Of a stretch of 34,121 nucleotides of DNA, positions 1 through 7,121 are shown one piece after another. A program made the translations under genes and the position numbers. The notes beneath the pieces are model-generated. The model saw only the letters and a program-made list of their open reading frames with translations, was not told where the DNA came from and searched no databases. Source of the stretch: JAQVUB01 sp033809415 (GTDB lineage: Bacteria; Verrucomicrobiota; Lentisphaeria; Oligosphaerales; Oligosphaeraceae); the NCBI GenBank assembly GCA_033809415.1, contig JAPXLT010000014.1, positions 1 through 34,121 of the forward strand. Reading direction: 5' to 3'. Positions within the stretch are counted from its first letter, which is position 1. Each line of letters opens with the position of its first letter.

Positions 1-21
1 AACGGGTGCAGGGGGCGTAGA

Positions 22-54
22 TTTAAAAAGTAGCGCAACCGTCCCGGTTGTGAT
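22..54 (+). repeat. 33-bp dispersed module, copy 1
   Basis: The module begins TTTAAAAAGTAGCGCAACCG and ends CCGGTTGTGAT. The same 33 bases occur at 4656-4688, and with two mismatches in inverted orientation at 23683-23715. The internal AACCGTCCCGGTT is a short palindrome. Function unknown. Confidence 0.85.
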
Positions 55-333
55 TATTCTGACTGTCGTGGGGTGCGTGGGGGGATGTCCTTGCCCTGTC
101 CACACCGTCCACCACGTCTGACCCGCACTACGCACACCGCACTACAGAAGACCCGTTACACCGAGATATGAACAGCCTTATACGGGACCTGAATTCATGA
201 ACCTAAAAAAAGCAGTTGACTTTTTCCATAGATCGGCAATCAGAATTTTTTTTGTCCACGGAAAGCACGGAAAACTCAGAAAATTTGTAGGGTTGCTGCT
301 CTGACGGATGAGCCTGCTCTGGCGAAATTCTTG

Positions 334-406
334 TGTGCCAAGGTCGGCTTTACGCAATTGCGTCGGAGGCGATATGGAGCGCCGGCGACTCGCCGGCATG
401 AAGCCG
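334..406 (+). repeat. 73-bp GC-rich module, copy 1
   Basis: It matches 29275-29347 with two mismatches. It contains GGAGCGCCGGCGACTCGCCG followed by GCATGAAGCCGGC, so CCGGC/GCCGG pairs can fold into small stems, as in REP-type elements. Homology continues past the end at lower identity into the insert described at 444-545. Confidence 0.85.
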
Positions 407-443
407 GCTTCCCTCTCCCACCACCGAAAAATCAAAAAACTCT

Positions 444-545
444 CTCACAAAGGCACAGAGACACGGAGGGAAAGGTGACGGGATGGATGGAAGTGGATGG
501 CTTTTTGGAGATGTCGCCACCTCCGTGTCTCCGTGCCTCCGTGAG
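444..545. repeat. MITE-like inverted-repeat insert
   Basis: The arms at 444-469 and 519-545 are imperfect inverted complements: the left arm ends GAGACACGGAGG and the right begins CCTCCGTGTC. They surround about 50 bases of unique sequence. The matching locus near 29373 lacks the insert and reads straight through. Near-identical 16-bp sequences at 432-447 and 586-601 flank the extra DNA, 14 of 16 bases the same. No protein is encoded. It may be a small non-autonomous element. Confidence 0.55.
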
Positions 546-673
546 AAAAAAGAAGAATCCCTTGGTGTGAGTTGACGTCCACAGCTCAAAAAAGTTTCTC
601 AAAAATGAGAAAGCCCTCAAAGCCAGTAACTTGCGCATCGGTTTTTTTCAGAAAGATTTTTCAGAAAAGAAAG

Positions 674-733
674 CTCCAAGTCATTGGCATACAGCCCTTT
701 TAAGATACCGCCAATTCCTGTCTTTTTTCTCCG
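674..733 (+). repeat. 60-bp module, copy 1
   Basis: It starts CTCCAAGTCATTGGCATACA and ends in TTTTTTCTCCG. The same module is at 18987-19046 (direct) and 26098-26157 (inverted). In all three places it runs directly into a 9-bp CCGATCCGA-type array, so module and array move or are copied together. Confidence 0.85.
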
Positions 734-794
734 ACTGATCCGACCGATCCGACCGATCCGACCGATCCGACCGATCCGACCGATCAGTCGGAGA
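728..794. repeat. 9-bp tandem array inside a perfect hairpin
   Basis: About five copies of the unit CCGATCCGA lie between TCTCCGACTGATC (728-740) and its exact reverse complement GATCAGTCGGAGA (782-794). The 13-bp arms would fold into a stem with the array in the loop. Relatives are at 19042-19116 and, degenerate, at 26025-26100. Confidence 0.8.
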
Positions 795-948
795 AAACAA
801 TAGGCCAGATCACAAATTCGCGTGCTATTCCTTCCGTCAAAGCAACAATCCCTATAAAAAATTTTCGTGCCTGTTCGTGTGGTTCGTGGTTAAAAAATGG
901 GTTGCGGGTGCTAACCCGCGCCAAGTCCGTTTGTGCATTTCGTTGTTC

Positions 949-989
949 AAAAAGAATTCCTCGCTTACCCAGGTTCACTGTCGCCTTAC
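949..989. repeat. left direct repeat flanking ATPase/TOPRIM cassette
   Basis: AAAAAGAATTCC followed by CGCTTACCCAGGTTCACTG and then CGCC.TAC recurs at 3048-3086 with a 2-bp indel and two substitutions. The same orientation at both ends of a 2-kb two-gene unit suggests a duplicated target or attachment site. Alternatively both copies are tails of one older minus-strand gene. Confidence 0.7.
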
Positions 990-1219
990 CCTTTACATCG
1001 TTTTGGGAATCAAATTTTCCGAAATGGACTGGAAAAACTGCTTGATAACGGTTATGGTATTTTTTAGCGAATCCATGCTTCTTCTTTGGTCTAATACGGA
1101 TAACCGAACCGTGACATGGTTTGCTTTTTTTGATGTTAAAGCACTTATTATAGTGCATGGTTATTTGCAGCTCGAAGAAGAATTCATGAAGCGGATGTGG
1201 AGTACGGAGGCAGTCTTAA

Positions 1220-2326
1220 GTGGCAAGTGCATTAAACAAATTGACAATACTCGGCTTCAAGTCAATTCGGGAATTGAAAGACTTCGAGCTGCAGAAGCTG
1301 AATATTTTGGTCGGCGCCAATGGCGCGGGGAAAAGCAACCTGATCTCCTTTTTCCGGATGCTCCAAGCGTTGACAGAAGGCAACCTTGCCGACTATGTGC
1401 GCAATAGCGGCGGCATCAGCGACCTCCTGCATAATGGACGGAAGGCAACCAAGGAAATGGAATTCGTAACTCGTTTCGGAGATCGAGGGTACCGATTTAA
1501 ACTCATGCCCGGCGCCGGAGAAGGTTTTGCGCTAACAAAGGAAGCCCGTTATTACGAGCACGGAACTACGAAATGGCAGGAACTGGGTGACAGTGTAAAC
1601 AACGCTTCACGATTGGTCGAGGAAGCAAAAAGCAACTCGCCCGACAGCAAATACAGCAAACCTGTTTATGAGGCCATCAATTCCTGGAAAATTTACCATT
1701 TTCACGACAGCAGCTCGACAGCCCCCATGCGGCATGCTGAAATCATTGAAGACAACAAGGCATTGCGATATGATGCATCGAACATCGGGCCGTTTTTGCT
1801 GCGGCTCCGCACCCAGCATAGTTCCTGTTATGATGAAATCCTGAATGCGTGCCGCCTGGTCGCGCCCTTCTTCGACGATTTTTTGCTGGAGCCACAGCAA
1901 CTGGGGCCTAAAAACAAGGTCGCTCTTTCGTGGAAAGCCAAGAGTTCCGATTATCCCATGCAGCCGTATCACTTGTCAGACGGCAGCATTCGCTTTATCT
2001 GCCTCGCGACGGCGCTTCTGCAACCCAACCCACCATCCACCATCATCATCGATGAGCCAGAACTGGGCTTGCATCCGGAAGCGATACGAATCCTTGGCGA
2101 GCTGATCAAGGATGCAGCCGGACGAACCCAAATCATTGTCGCCACACAATCGCCGCTGTTACTTGATCAGTTTGCCATCAAAGACATCATTGTGGTTAGT
2201 CGCAAAGACGGGCAATCAACTTTTGAGCGGCTGAAGTCCTCCGATTTCACCGAATGGCTGAAGGATTATTCAGTGGGCGAACTCTGGACCAAAAATGTCA
2301 TTCAGGGGGGCACAACCAATGAGTAA
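1220..2326 (+). CDS. AAA_21/OLD-like predicted ATPase
   Basis: The product is a 368-residue ABC/SMC-type ATPase of the AAA_21 class (COG4637-like). Walker A GANGAGKS lies at residues 32-39, the signature-like LSDGSIR at 252-258, Walker B TIIIDEPE at 274-281 and the switch TQSP at 309-312. The start is GTG at 1220, chosen because GGAGG sits at 1206-1210 with nine bases between, and because the protein then opens with the usual LTILGFKSIRELKDFEL strand. There is no membrane segment. It overlaps the next gene by 8 bases, so the two are probably translated together. Such ATPases paired with TOPRIM-type partners are known as anti-phage systems (OLD/Gabija-like, PARIS); that role is inferred here. 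In those systems the ATPase senses or gates the partner. Confidence 0.85.
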   Translation: MASALNKLTILGFKSIRELKDFELQKLNILVGANGAGKSNLISFFRMLQALTEGNLADYVRNSGGISDLLHNGRKATKEMEFVTRFGDRGYRFKLMPGAGEGFALTKEARYYEHGTTKWQELGDSVNNASRLVEEAKSNSPDSKYSKPVYEAINSWKIYHFHDSSSTAPMRHAEIIEDNKALRYDASNIGPFLLRLRTQHSSCYDEILNACRLVAPFFDDFLLEPQQLGPKNKVALSWKAKSSDYPMQPYHLSDGSIRFICLATALLQPNPPSTIIIDEPELGLHPEAIRILGELIKDAAGRTQIIVATQSPLLLDQFAIKDIIVVSRKDGQSTFERLKSSDFTEWLKDYSVGELWTKNVIQGGTTNE

Positions 2327-3005
2327 TTATGCGGATGTAGTTGTGCTGGTGGAAGGGCCGACTGAACAACTATTCGTCGAAAAGTTGCTTGTCCCGTATT
2401 TAGCCGAGCGAATGGTGTTTTTGATTCCTGTCATTCTGAGCAAGCCCGGTGAAAAAGGCGGCGATGTAAAGTTCGCCCGTGCCAAAAACGACATCGGCAC
2501 GCATCTCAAGCAGAGAAATGACGCTTATGTAACGCTCATGGTTGACTATTACGGCATAAAGAAAGACTGGCCGGGCTATGCCGAATCAAAACAGCAGACA
2601 GAACACACCCGGAAAGCGGCCGTTATGAATGCGGCTACAGCCGAAGAAGTGAAAAGGCTTTTTCCGGAACAAGGAAGACGTTTTATCCCTTATGTGTCCA
2701 TGTACGAGATCGAGGCGCTGTATTTCAGCGATCCTGCCAGTCTGGCCGCGAAGTTAAGGGTTGACCGACAGGATATTGAAGCCATTCTCGATGAGTGCGG
2801 CGAACCGGAAAGGATCAACGACAACATTACGACTATTCCATCCAGAAGGCTGGCAAAGCTATCAAAACGTTTCAAGAAAACATCTACCGGAATCGCAATA
2901 GCCACGGCAGTCGGCATAGACAAAATGCGGGAACAGTGCCTACTTTTTGATTCCTGGCTCAAACAAATGGAATCACTGGTCGAGAGTGAATATGGCAAAG
3001 CGTAA
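2319..3005 (+). CDS. DUF4276-like TOPRIM-fold protein
   Basis: The 228-residue protein resembles DUF4276, a TOPRIM-related family. VLVEGPTEQLFVEKLL at residues 9-24 gives the acidic residue E12, and TLMVDYYGI at 72-80 gives D76, the usual two acidic positions. A third acidic patch, YEIEALYF, is at 129-136. The ATG at 2319 is preferred over an upstream in-frame alternative because AGGGGGG ends at 2310, eight bases before it. The start lies inside the end of the ATPase gene (8-base overlap). The expected role is a nuclease or RNA-acting effector controlled by the ATPase; this is inferred from gene pairing, since DUF4276 proteins are poorly characterised. The right direct repeat follows 42 bases after the stop. 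Confidence 0.75.
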   Translation: MSNYADVVVLVEGPTEQLFVEKLLVPYLAERMVFLIPVILSKPGEKGGDVKFARAKNDIGTHLKQRNDAYVTLMVDYYGIKKDWPGYAESKQQTEHTRKAAVMNAATAEEVKRLFPEQGRRFIPYVSMYEIEALYFSDPASLAAKLRVDRQDIEAILDECGEPERINDNITTIPSRRLAKLSKRFKKTSTGIAIATAVGIDKMREQCLLFDSWLKQMESLVESEYGKA

Positions 3006-3047
3006 ACCTTGCAGTTTCAAATCGCATGCTTTCCGCGACAGTAAGTT

Positions 3048-3086
3048 AAAAAGAATTCCGCTTACCCAGGTTCACTGACGCCGTAC
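3048..3086. repeat. right direct repeat flanking ATPase/TOPRIM cassette
   Basis: Partner of 949-989. It lies between the stop of the TOPRIM-like gene and tRNA-Arg. On the minus strand it reads as a short open tail (SVNLGKRNSF then stop), and the left copy encodes ATVNLGKRG in the same frame, so both copies may derive from the 3' end of one lost gene. Confidence 0.65.
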
Positions 3087-3114
3087 GTAAGCAGGGAGTT
3101 TGGAGCATGTTTTC

Positions 3115-3142
3115 TTGAAAAACCGGTGTTATGGTTCATAGT
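3115..3142 (+). promoter_or_regulatory. possible sigma70 promoter for tRNA-Arg
   Basis: TTGAAA at 3115-3120 (5 of 6 to consensus) is followed, after a 16-base spacer, by CATAGT at 3137-3142 (4 of 6). Initiation would fall near 3149, some 18 bases before the mature tRNA. The region is AT-rich. This is a guess from sequence alone. Confidence 0.35.
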
Positions 3143-3166
3143 ATGTAAATTACATTTTTTATTCTA

Positions 3167-3243
3167 GGCCCGGTAGCTCAGCTGGATAGAGCAACTGCCT
3201 TCTAAGCCGTAGGTCGTGGGTTCGAGTCCCGCCCGGGCCGCCA
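3167..3243 (+). tRNA. tRNA-Arg(TCT)
   Basis: A complete cloverleaf can be drawn. The acceptor stem GGCCCGG (3167-3173) pairs with CCGGGCC (3233-3239); the D stem is GCTC/GAGC; the anticodon loop is CTTCTAA with anticodon TCT; the T arm is GTGGG-TTCGAGT-CCCGC; the discriminator is G3240 and CCA is encoded at 3241-3243. The anticodon stem ACTGC/GCCGT contains one T-C mismatch. The tRNA reads AGA codons. The next gene starts 26 bases downstream and may be co-transcribed. Confidence 0.95.
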
Positions 3244-3269
3244 TTTTATTTAATCCAGGAAGAAGGATC

Positions 3270-4574
3270 ATGAACAAGCAAAAATTGTCGGTTACTGGCA
3301 CTGGTGACTCCCTCTTTATGGCAAAGTTTCCGGAGGAGTATCAAACCGGGATTCGGTCGGTCGCGGATTTTATTCAGTCCTGCGATATCAAGATCACCAA
3401 TCTCGAGACGAATCTTTCGGATTTTGACTGTTTTGCCTCGGCCTACAGTGGTGGCACCTGGCTGAATACTCGAGGTGCGAACTTTTCGGAGCTGTTGCGT
3501 TTCGGTTTCAACTATTTTGGCACGGCGAACAACCATGCGATGGATTATGGTTTTGATGGCTTGCTTTCAACGCTCCGGGTGCTTGATCAGCATGGCGTGG
3601 CACATTCCGGCACGGGCACTAGCCTCGAGGATGCCTCGAAACCTGCTGTACTCGAGGCCAATGGTCAGAAAGTCGCTATCTTTGCAGTGGATGCCTCCTG
3701 TGAAAATGCCTCGCGTGCCGGCAGGGCGACCAAGGTCATCAAGGCGCGACCCGGGGTTAATTACCTTCGTCATGAAAAAGCATATCGGATCACCCCGCAG
3801 GAAGAGCAAGTGCTGCGTGAAATCGCCGATAGAAACGGGATCAATTTCTCCCGGAATCTCTCCATTAACAGCGGTTATCGGACTCCGGACCCGCCCGGCT
3901 TCTTTTTTCTCGGCGACCAGAAATATACGACGCGTGATGATATTCCGCTGACCTCCTGCAATGCAAAGGACAAGGCGCGTCTCATCGATGCGTTCCGTTC
4001 AGCAAAAGAAAAGTATGATTACGTGTTTCTCGTGATTCACTGCCATGACAATGACGGCAAAAGTCATGACAACCCCGCTGCATACCTGATCGAGTTTGCG
4101 CATGCCTGCATCGATGCTGGCGTATCGGCAATTTTCGGAGGAGGCTGCCATAGCCTGCGCCCTATGGAAATCTATCAGGGATGCCCCATCTTCTATTCCC
4201 TCGGAGATTTTATCTATCAGGGACTGAAAGTCGAACACCTCCCCGCTGACTTCATGGAAAAATATGACGTGGATATCTTCGCCAGCGCCCAGGAAGCATT
4301 GTTCGTGCGTTCTCGCGGAGGCAAAGTCGGTCTGCACTGTGAGAAACAGAATTACCAGACGGTCTTGCCGAAAATCGAGTTCACGGACGGAAAGATGAGC
4401 GCCTTGTCACTGCTGCCGGTTCACTTGAATTTCGAACGCAAGGACGACATGAACGGTTTGCCGGTGGCCGCAGAAGGTAAGGAAGCACAGGAAATCTTTG
4501 AAATCCTCGATAAATTAAGCAAACCCTATGGCGTCAACTTGCGCTTCGAGAACGGACTGATCATCCCGGCGTAA
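3270..4574 (+). CDS. CapA-family metallophosphatase-like protein
   Basis: The 434-residue protein belongs to the CapA/PgsA (poly-gamma-glutamate synthesis) family, which has a calcineurin-like phosphoesterase fold. Visible motifs are TGTGD (9-13), TNLET (43-47), GTANNHAMDYG (84-94), VIHCHDND (255-262), GGGCHSLRPMEIY (290-302) and FYSLGDFIYQ just after. They match the metal-binding Asp, Asn-His and His positions of the family. The ATG at 3270 is chosen over an upstream start inside the tRNA because AGGAAGAAGGA directly precedes it. No signal peptide or membrane anchor is seen, unlike classic CapA, so it may be cytosolic with another phosphoester substrate. No capB/capC partners are nearby, so a capsule role is not supported. 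Confidence 0.8.
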   Translation: MNKQKLSVTGTGDSLFMAKFPEEYQTGIRSVADFIQSCDIKITNLETNLSDFDCFASAYSGGTWLNTRGANFSELLRFGFNYFGTANNHAMDYGFDGLLSTLRVLDQHGVAHSGTGTSLEDASKPAVLEANGQKVAIFAVDASCENASRAGRATKVIKARPGVNYLRHEKAYRITPQEEQVLREIADRNGINFSRNLSINSGYRTPDPPGFFFLGDQKYTTRDDIPLTSCNAKDKARLIDAFRSAKEKYDYVFLVIHCHDNDGKSHDNPAAYLIEFAHACIDAGVSAIFGGGCHSLRPMEIYQGCPIFYSLGDFIYQGLKVEHLPADFMEKYDVDIFASAQEALFVRSRGGKVGLHCEKQNYQTVLPKIEFTDGKMSALSLLPVHLNFERKDDMNGLPVAAEGKEAQEIFEILDKLSKPYGVNLRFENGLIIPA

Positions 4575-4690
4575 ATTTTTTAACAACGAAAAGACACGAA
4601 AAGGCACGAAATTTTTTATAGGGGTTGTTGCTTCGGCGGATGAGCTTGCATGCGGTTTAAAAAGTAGCGCAACCGTCCCGGTTGTGATAG
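4575..4690 (+). repeat. 3'-end composite repeat after capA-like gene
   Basis: Directly after the stop comes TTTTTTAACAACGAAAAG, then CACGAAAAGGCACGAAA, then TATAGGGGTTGTTGCTTCGG, ending in the 33-bp module (4656-4688). The inverse of this whole arrangement is found at 23683-23791 beside cdsA. It is the clearest full-length copy of the gene-end element. Confidence 0.8.
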
Positions 4691-4754
4691 ATGTTTGCCC
4701 TCCCACGCTCGAACGCTCCTGTATGCAAGAGGGCATGGCACGGAAATTGAACTA

Positions 4755-6041
4755 ATGAAATGTTTGCGAATTAATGGCCCCAGAAAGATTTCCGGGCAAA
4801 TTGAGCTCAGCGGCAATAAGAATGCGGCGTTGCCGATGGTGGCTGCGGCGATGCTGACCAGCGATGAGGTCATCCTGCATAATGTACCGGATATTCTCGA
4901 TGTGCAGAATATGATCCTAATTGCACAGCATCTCGGTGCCGAAGTCGAGTTTTCCAACGGTACGCTATCGCTTTGCGCAAAAAATCTTCATGGGAGCAAG
5001 GCTCCGCGCCATTTATGCGACAAAACCCGCACTTCGCTCTTGTTTGCCGGCCCCCTTTCCGCACGCTGCGGGGAAGCGGAAGTTTTTCCGCCAGGCGGAG
5101 ATGTGATCGGGCGACGCCGATTGGATGGGCATTTTTACGGATTGAGGAAGTTGGGTGTCACGCTTGATCTCGAGGGGGAAAGCTATCGGTTTAAACGCGA
5201 AAACCCGCTGGCTGGAAGCGAGATTTTTCTGGATGAAGCCAGTGTGACGGCAACGGAGCATCTGATGATGACGGCAGTGCTGGCAGAGGGCACGACTCTG
5301 ATCCGCAATGCCGCCTGTGAACCGCATGTTACGCAACTGGCGATGCTGCTCAATGCCATGGGTGCTAAAATCTCCGGCATCGATACGAATCTGCTGCGCA
5401 TCGAGGGTGTCAAGGCGCTGCATGGTGCGGAATTTACTATCGATGGCGATCATATCGAGGCAGCCAGCTTCCTGTCACTCTGCGCAGCCTGCGGAGGCAA
5501 CATAGAAATCACCGGGCGGATCGTACCGCACAATTACTGGATGATGCGAAGAGTCTTAGAACGCTTTGCGGTAAATATCACTCTGAAAACCGGTATGATT
5601 TCAGCATGCCGGGAAGGCGATATGCGTATAGTTCCTGATTTTGGCAATGTGATTCCGGTGATTGCCGATGGTCCCTGGCCGCAGTTTCCCAGTGATATGA
5701 TGAGCTGCCTGATTGCGGTGGCTACGCAGGCACACGGAACGATCCTGTTCTTCGAAAAGATGTTCGAGAGCCGTATCTATTTTGTGGACAAGCTGATTGC
5801 CATGGGCGCCAATGCCGTGGTTTGTGATCCGCATCGGGTTTTGATTTCCGGCCCCTCGAAACTGCATGGCAGCGTGATTCCCAGTCCGGATATTCGTGCA
5901 GGCATGGCTCTGATTATTGCAGCATGCTGCGCCCAAGGGGAATCCCTGCTGAAAAATGCAGATATGGTCTATCGTGGCTACAGTGGTCTGCTGAATAAAT
6001 TGCAGGCCGTGGGCTGCGATGTCAGCGAAGTCGAACATTAG
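4755..6041 (+). CDS. murA: UDP-GlcNAc enolpyruvyltransferase MurA (Asp form)
   Basis: MurA transfers enolpyruvate from PEP to UDP-N-acetylglucosamine, the first committed step of peptidoglycan synthesis in the cytosol. The 428-residue length fits. GNKNAALP at 20-27 carries the substrate-binding Lys-Asn, and the loop reads PPGGDVIGRRRLDGH at 112-126. In most bacteria this loop is PGGCxxGxR with the PEP-reactive Cys; here residue 116 is Asp (codon GAT at 5100-5102). The same natural change in Mycobacterium and Chlamydia gives fosfomycin insensitivity while activity is kept. The paired Arg (R121) is retained. The start at 4755 gives the typical MKxLRINGP N-terminus; the Shine-Dalgarno is weak. 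murB follows after 10 bases, so the two form a small wall-precursor operon outside a dcw cluster. Confidence 0.96.
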   Translation: MKCLRINGPRKISGQIELSGNKNAALPMVAAAMLTSDEVILHNVPDILDVQNMILIAQHLGAEVEFSNGTLSLCAKNLHGSKAPRHLCDKTRTSLLFAGPLSARCGEAEVFPPGGDVIGRRRLDGHFYGLRKLGVTLDLEGESYRFKRENPLAGSEIFLDEASVTATEHLMMTAVLAEGTTLIRNAACEPHVTQLAMLLNAMGAKISGIDTNLLRIEGVKALHGAEFTIDGDHIEAASFLSLCAACGGNIEITGRIVPHNYWMMRRVLERFAVNITLKTGMISACREGDMRIVPDFGNVIPVIADGPWPQFPSDMMSCLIAVATQAHGTILFFEKMFESRIYFVDKLIAMGANAVVCDPHRVLISGPSKLHGSVIPSPDIRAGMALIIAACCAQGESLLKNADMVYRGYSGLLNKLQAVGCDVSEVEH

Positions 6042-6051
6042 GGAAAAGAAT

Positions 6052-6924
6052 ATGACCGGCAACCTGTCCGCATGGGCAAAACTCTGCTCCCTGAAAGCCG
6101 GTGCCGGAGCGGTTCTGCTGTTCGAGCCGGATACCCTCGGAGAATTGCAAGATATGCTGCAGTCATCGAGAAAACCTCCCCTGATCCTTGGCAATGGGAC
6201 GAATCTGGTTGGCAGCGACTCCGCAGAGCCTATACCGGTTTTGCGCCTGGGAAGGAAAGCAGCCTTTGGAAGCCTCGTGCCCATCTCGAATAACCGCTTT
6301 CGAGCCGGTTGCGCCTGCAATCTGACTCGATTGCTGAAACAATTGGCCGCCATGGGCTTTGGTGGACTTTCCGGACTATGCGGGATTCCTGGCACTTTGG
6401 GTGGGGCATTGGCGATGAATGCCGGTGCCAATGGACAGGAAATCGCTTTGGCAGTGGAAGCAATCGAGGGGTGGGATATGTGTTCTGGGCAGCCTTGGCA
6501 GTGGCGTCGTGAGCAGGGCGGCTGGGGCTATCGGCAATCACCCGTCCCACCAGGAGTCATTGCCTTGCAGACAGTATTACAGTTGCAGACAGTCGATGCA
6601 GACGAAGAAAACCGCCTGATCGATGCCGAACTGGAACGCCGCAGAAAAGTTACGCCGACTGGTGCTTCTGCAGGTAGCGTCTTCCGCAATCCATTCCCCG
6701 GACAACCAGCCGGACGCCTGCTCGAACAGGCCGGCTGCAAAGGACTGACTTCCGGAGTCTTCAGCGTCAGCGAGCAACACGCCAACTGGATCGTCAACCT
6801 CTCGCGAACCCCGGGAAACGCACAGGATTGCCGAAAACTGACCCAACTTATGCAGCAAAAAGTCCGCGAAAAATTTGCCATCGACCTATACTGCGAATGG
6901 CGCTGGGCGGAGCAATTTTTTTAA
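6052..6924 (+). CDS. murB: UDP-N-acetylenolpyruvoylglucosamine reductase
   Basis: MurB is the FAD enzyme that reduces the MurA product to UDP-MurNAc with NADPH. The 290 residues include the FAD-binding LILGNGTNLV (44-53), GIPGTLGGALAMNAGANG (111-128), GYRQS (159-163), GASAGSVFRNP with catalytic Ser209 (204-214), SEQHANWIVN (240-249) and the late acid E282 in CEWRW. The short tail and the sequence around residue 230 indicate the type II form. The start ATG 6052 lies 10 bases after the murA stop with a GGGAAAAGAA leader; an upstream in-frame start would overlap murA. The stop TAA (6922-6924) is itself the TTTTTAAC of the gene-end repeat, and the C-terminal Phe-Phe is encoded by its T-run. Confidence 0.96.
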   Translation: MTGNLSAWAKLCSLKAGAGAVLLFEPDTLGELQDMLQSSRKPPLILGNGTNLVGSDSAEPIPVLRLGRKAAFGSLVPISNNRFRAGCACNLTRLLKQLAAMGFGGLSGLCGIPGTLGGALAMNAGANGQEIALAVEAIEGWDMCSGQPWQWRREQGGWGYRQSPVPPGVIALQTVLQLQTVDADEENRLIDAELERRRKVTPTGASAGSVFRNPFPGQPAGRLLEQAGCKGLTSGVFSVSEQHANWIVNLSRTPGNAQDCRKLTQLMQQKVREKFAIDLYCEWRWAEQFF

Positions 6925-6966
6925 CAACGAAAAGCACGAAAAAGCACGAAAATTTTCTATAGGGCA
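6919..6966 (+). repeat. 3'-end repeat after murB
   Basis: TTTTTAACAACGAAAAGCAC followed by GAAAAAGCACGAAAATTTTC and TATAGGG. It starts inside murB so that its TAA is the stop codon. Only the left half of the palindrome seen elsewhere is present, so a strong terminator is not obvious. Confidence 0.75.
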
Positions 6967-7121
6967 AGGCGTCATGCGCCTGGATAATAATATTTCCGAT
7001 TAATTTCTCGTCTTGCCAAGTGTTTTTGCCTTTCCGGCTTGACTTTCAGCAAATGATAGATAATCTTTTCAATATGCCAAAATAACAGAACAGTTTTTAT
7101 ATATAATGAAGGAATAGAGCG

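Larger units (their letters stand above)
1..1219. other. gene-free region of composite repeats
   Basis: I see no credible gene here. Open frames exist on both strands but consist of repeat sequence that recurs in other spacers of the window. In order the stretch holds: GGGTGCA and GTCCACC type low-complexity remnants (1-130), a 33-bp dispersed module (22-54), a TCCACGGAAAGCACGGAAAA unit (about 254-285), a 73-bp GC-rich module (334-406), an inverted-repeat insert (444-545), a 60-bp module (674-733), a 9-bp tandem array inside a hairpin (728-794), a CGTTCGTGTGGTTCGTGG unit (about 870-895), and the left copy of the direct repeat that brackets the next two genes (949-989). From 990 to 1219 the DNA is more AT-rich and unlike the rest; it should hold the promoter of the gene at 1220. 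Confidence 0.75.

Noticed and set aside
784..1158. 124-codon minus-strand frame with a basic N-terminal half
   Set aside because: Its second half is gene-end repeat and array sequence. The first half (to about 985) matches no family I know and has no ribosome site. At most it is a fragment of a lost gene whose tail is the direct repeat.
949..3086. Insertion sequence or integron cassette
   Set aside because: No transposase or integrase is present, and the repeats are direct, without the inverted ends of an IS or the folded form of an attC site.
3270..4574. Capsule (poly-gamma-glutamate) locus
   Set aside because: Only a CapA-like protein is present, without capB, capC or a signal peptide.
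5601..6431. 276-codon minus-strand frame
   Set aside because: It is antisense to the ends of murA and murB, both certain genes; no ribosome site or known motif.
7102..7107. TATAAT before the SPFH gene
   Set aside because: It lies only 15 bases before the ATG and has no -35 match at proper distance, so initiation would fall at or inside the start region. A TTGACT at 7039 has no well-spaced -10 either.
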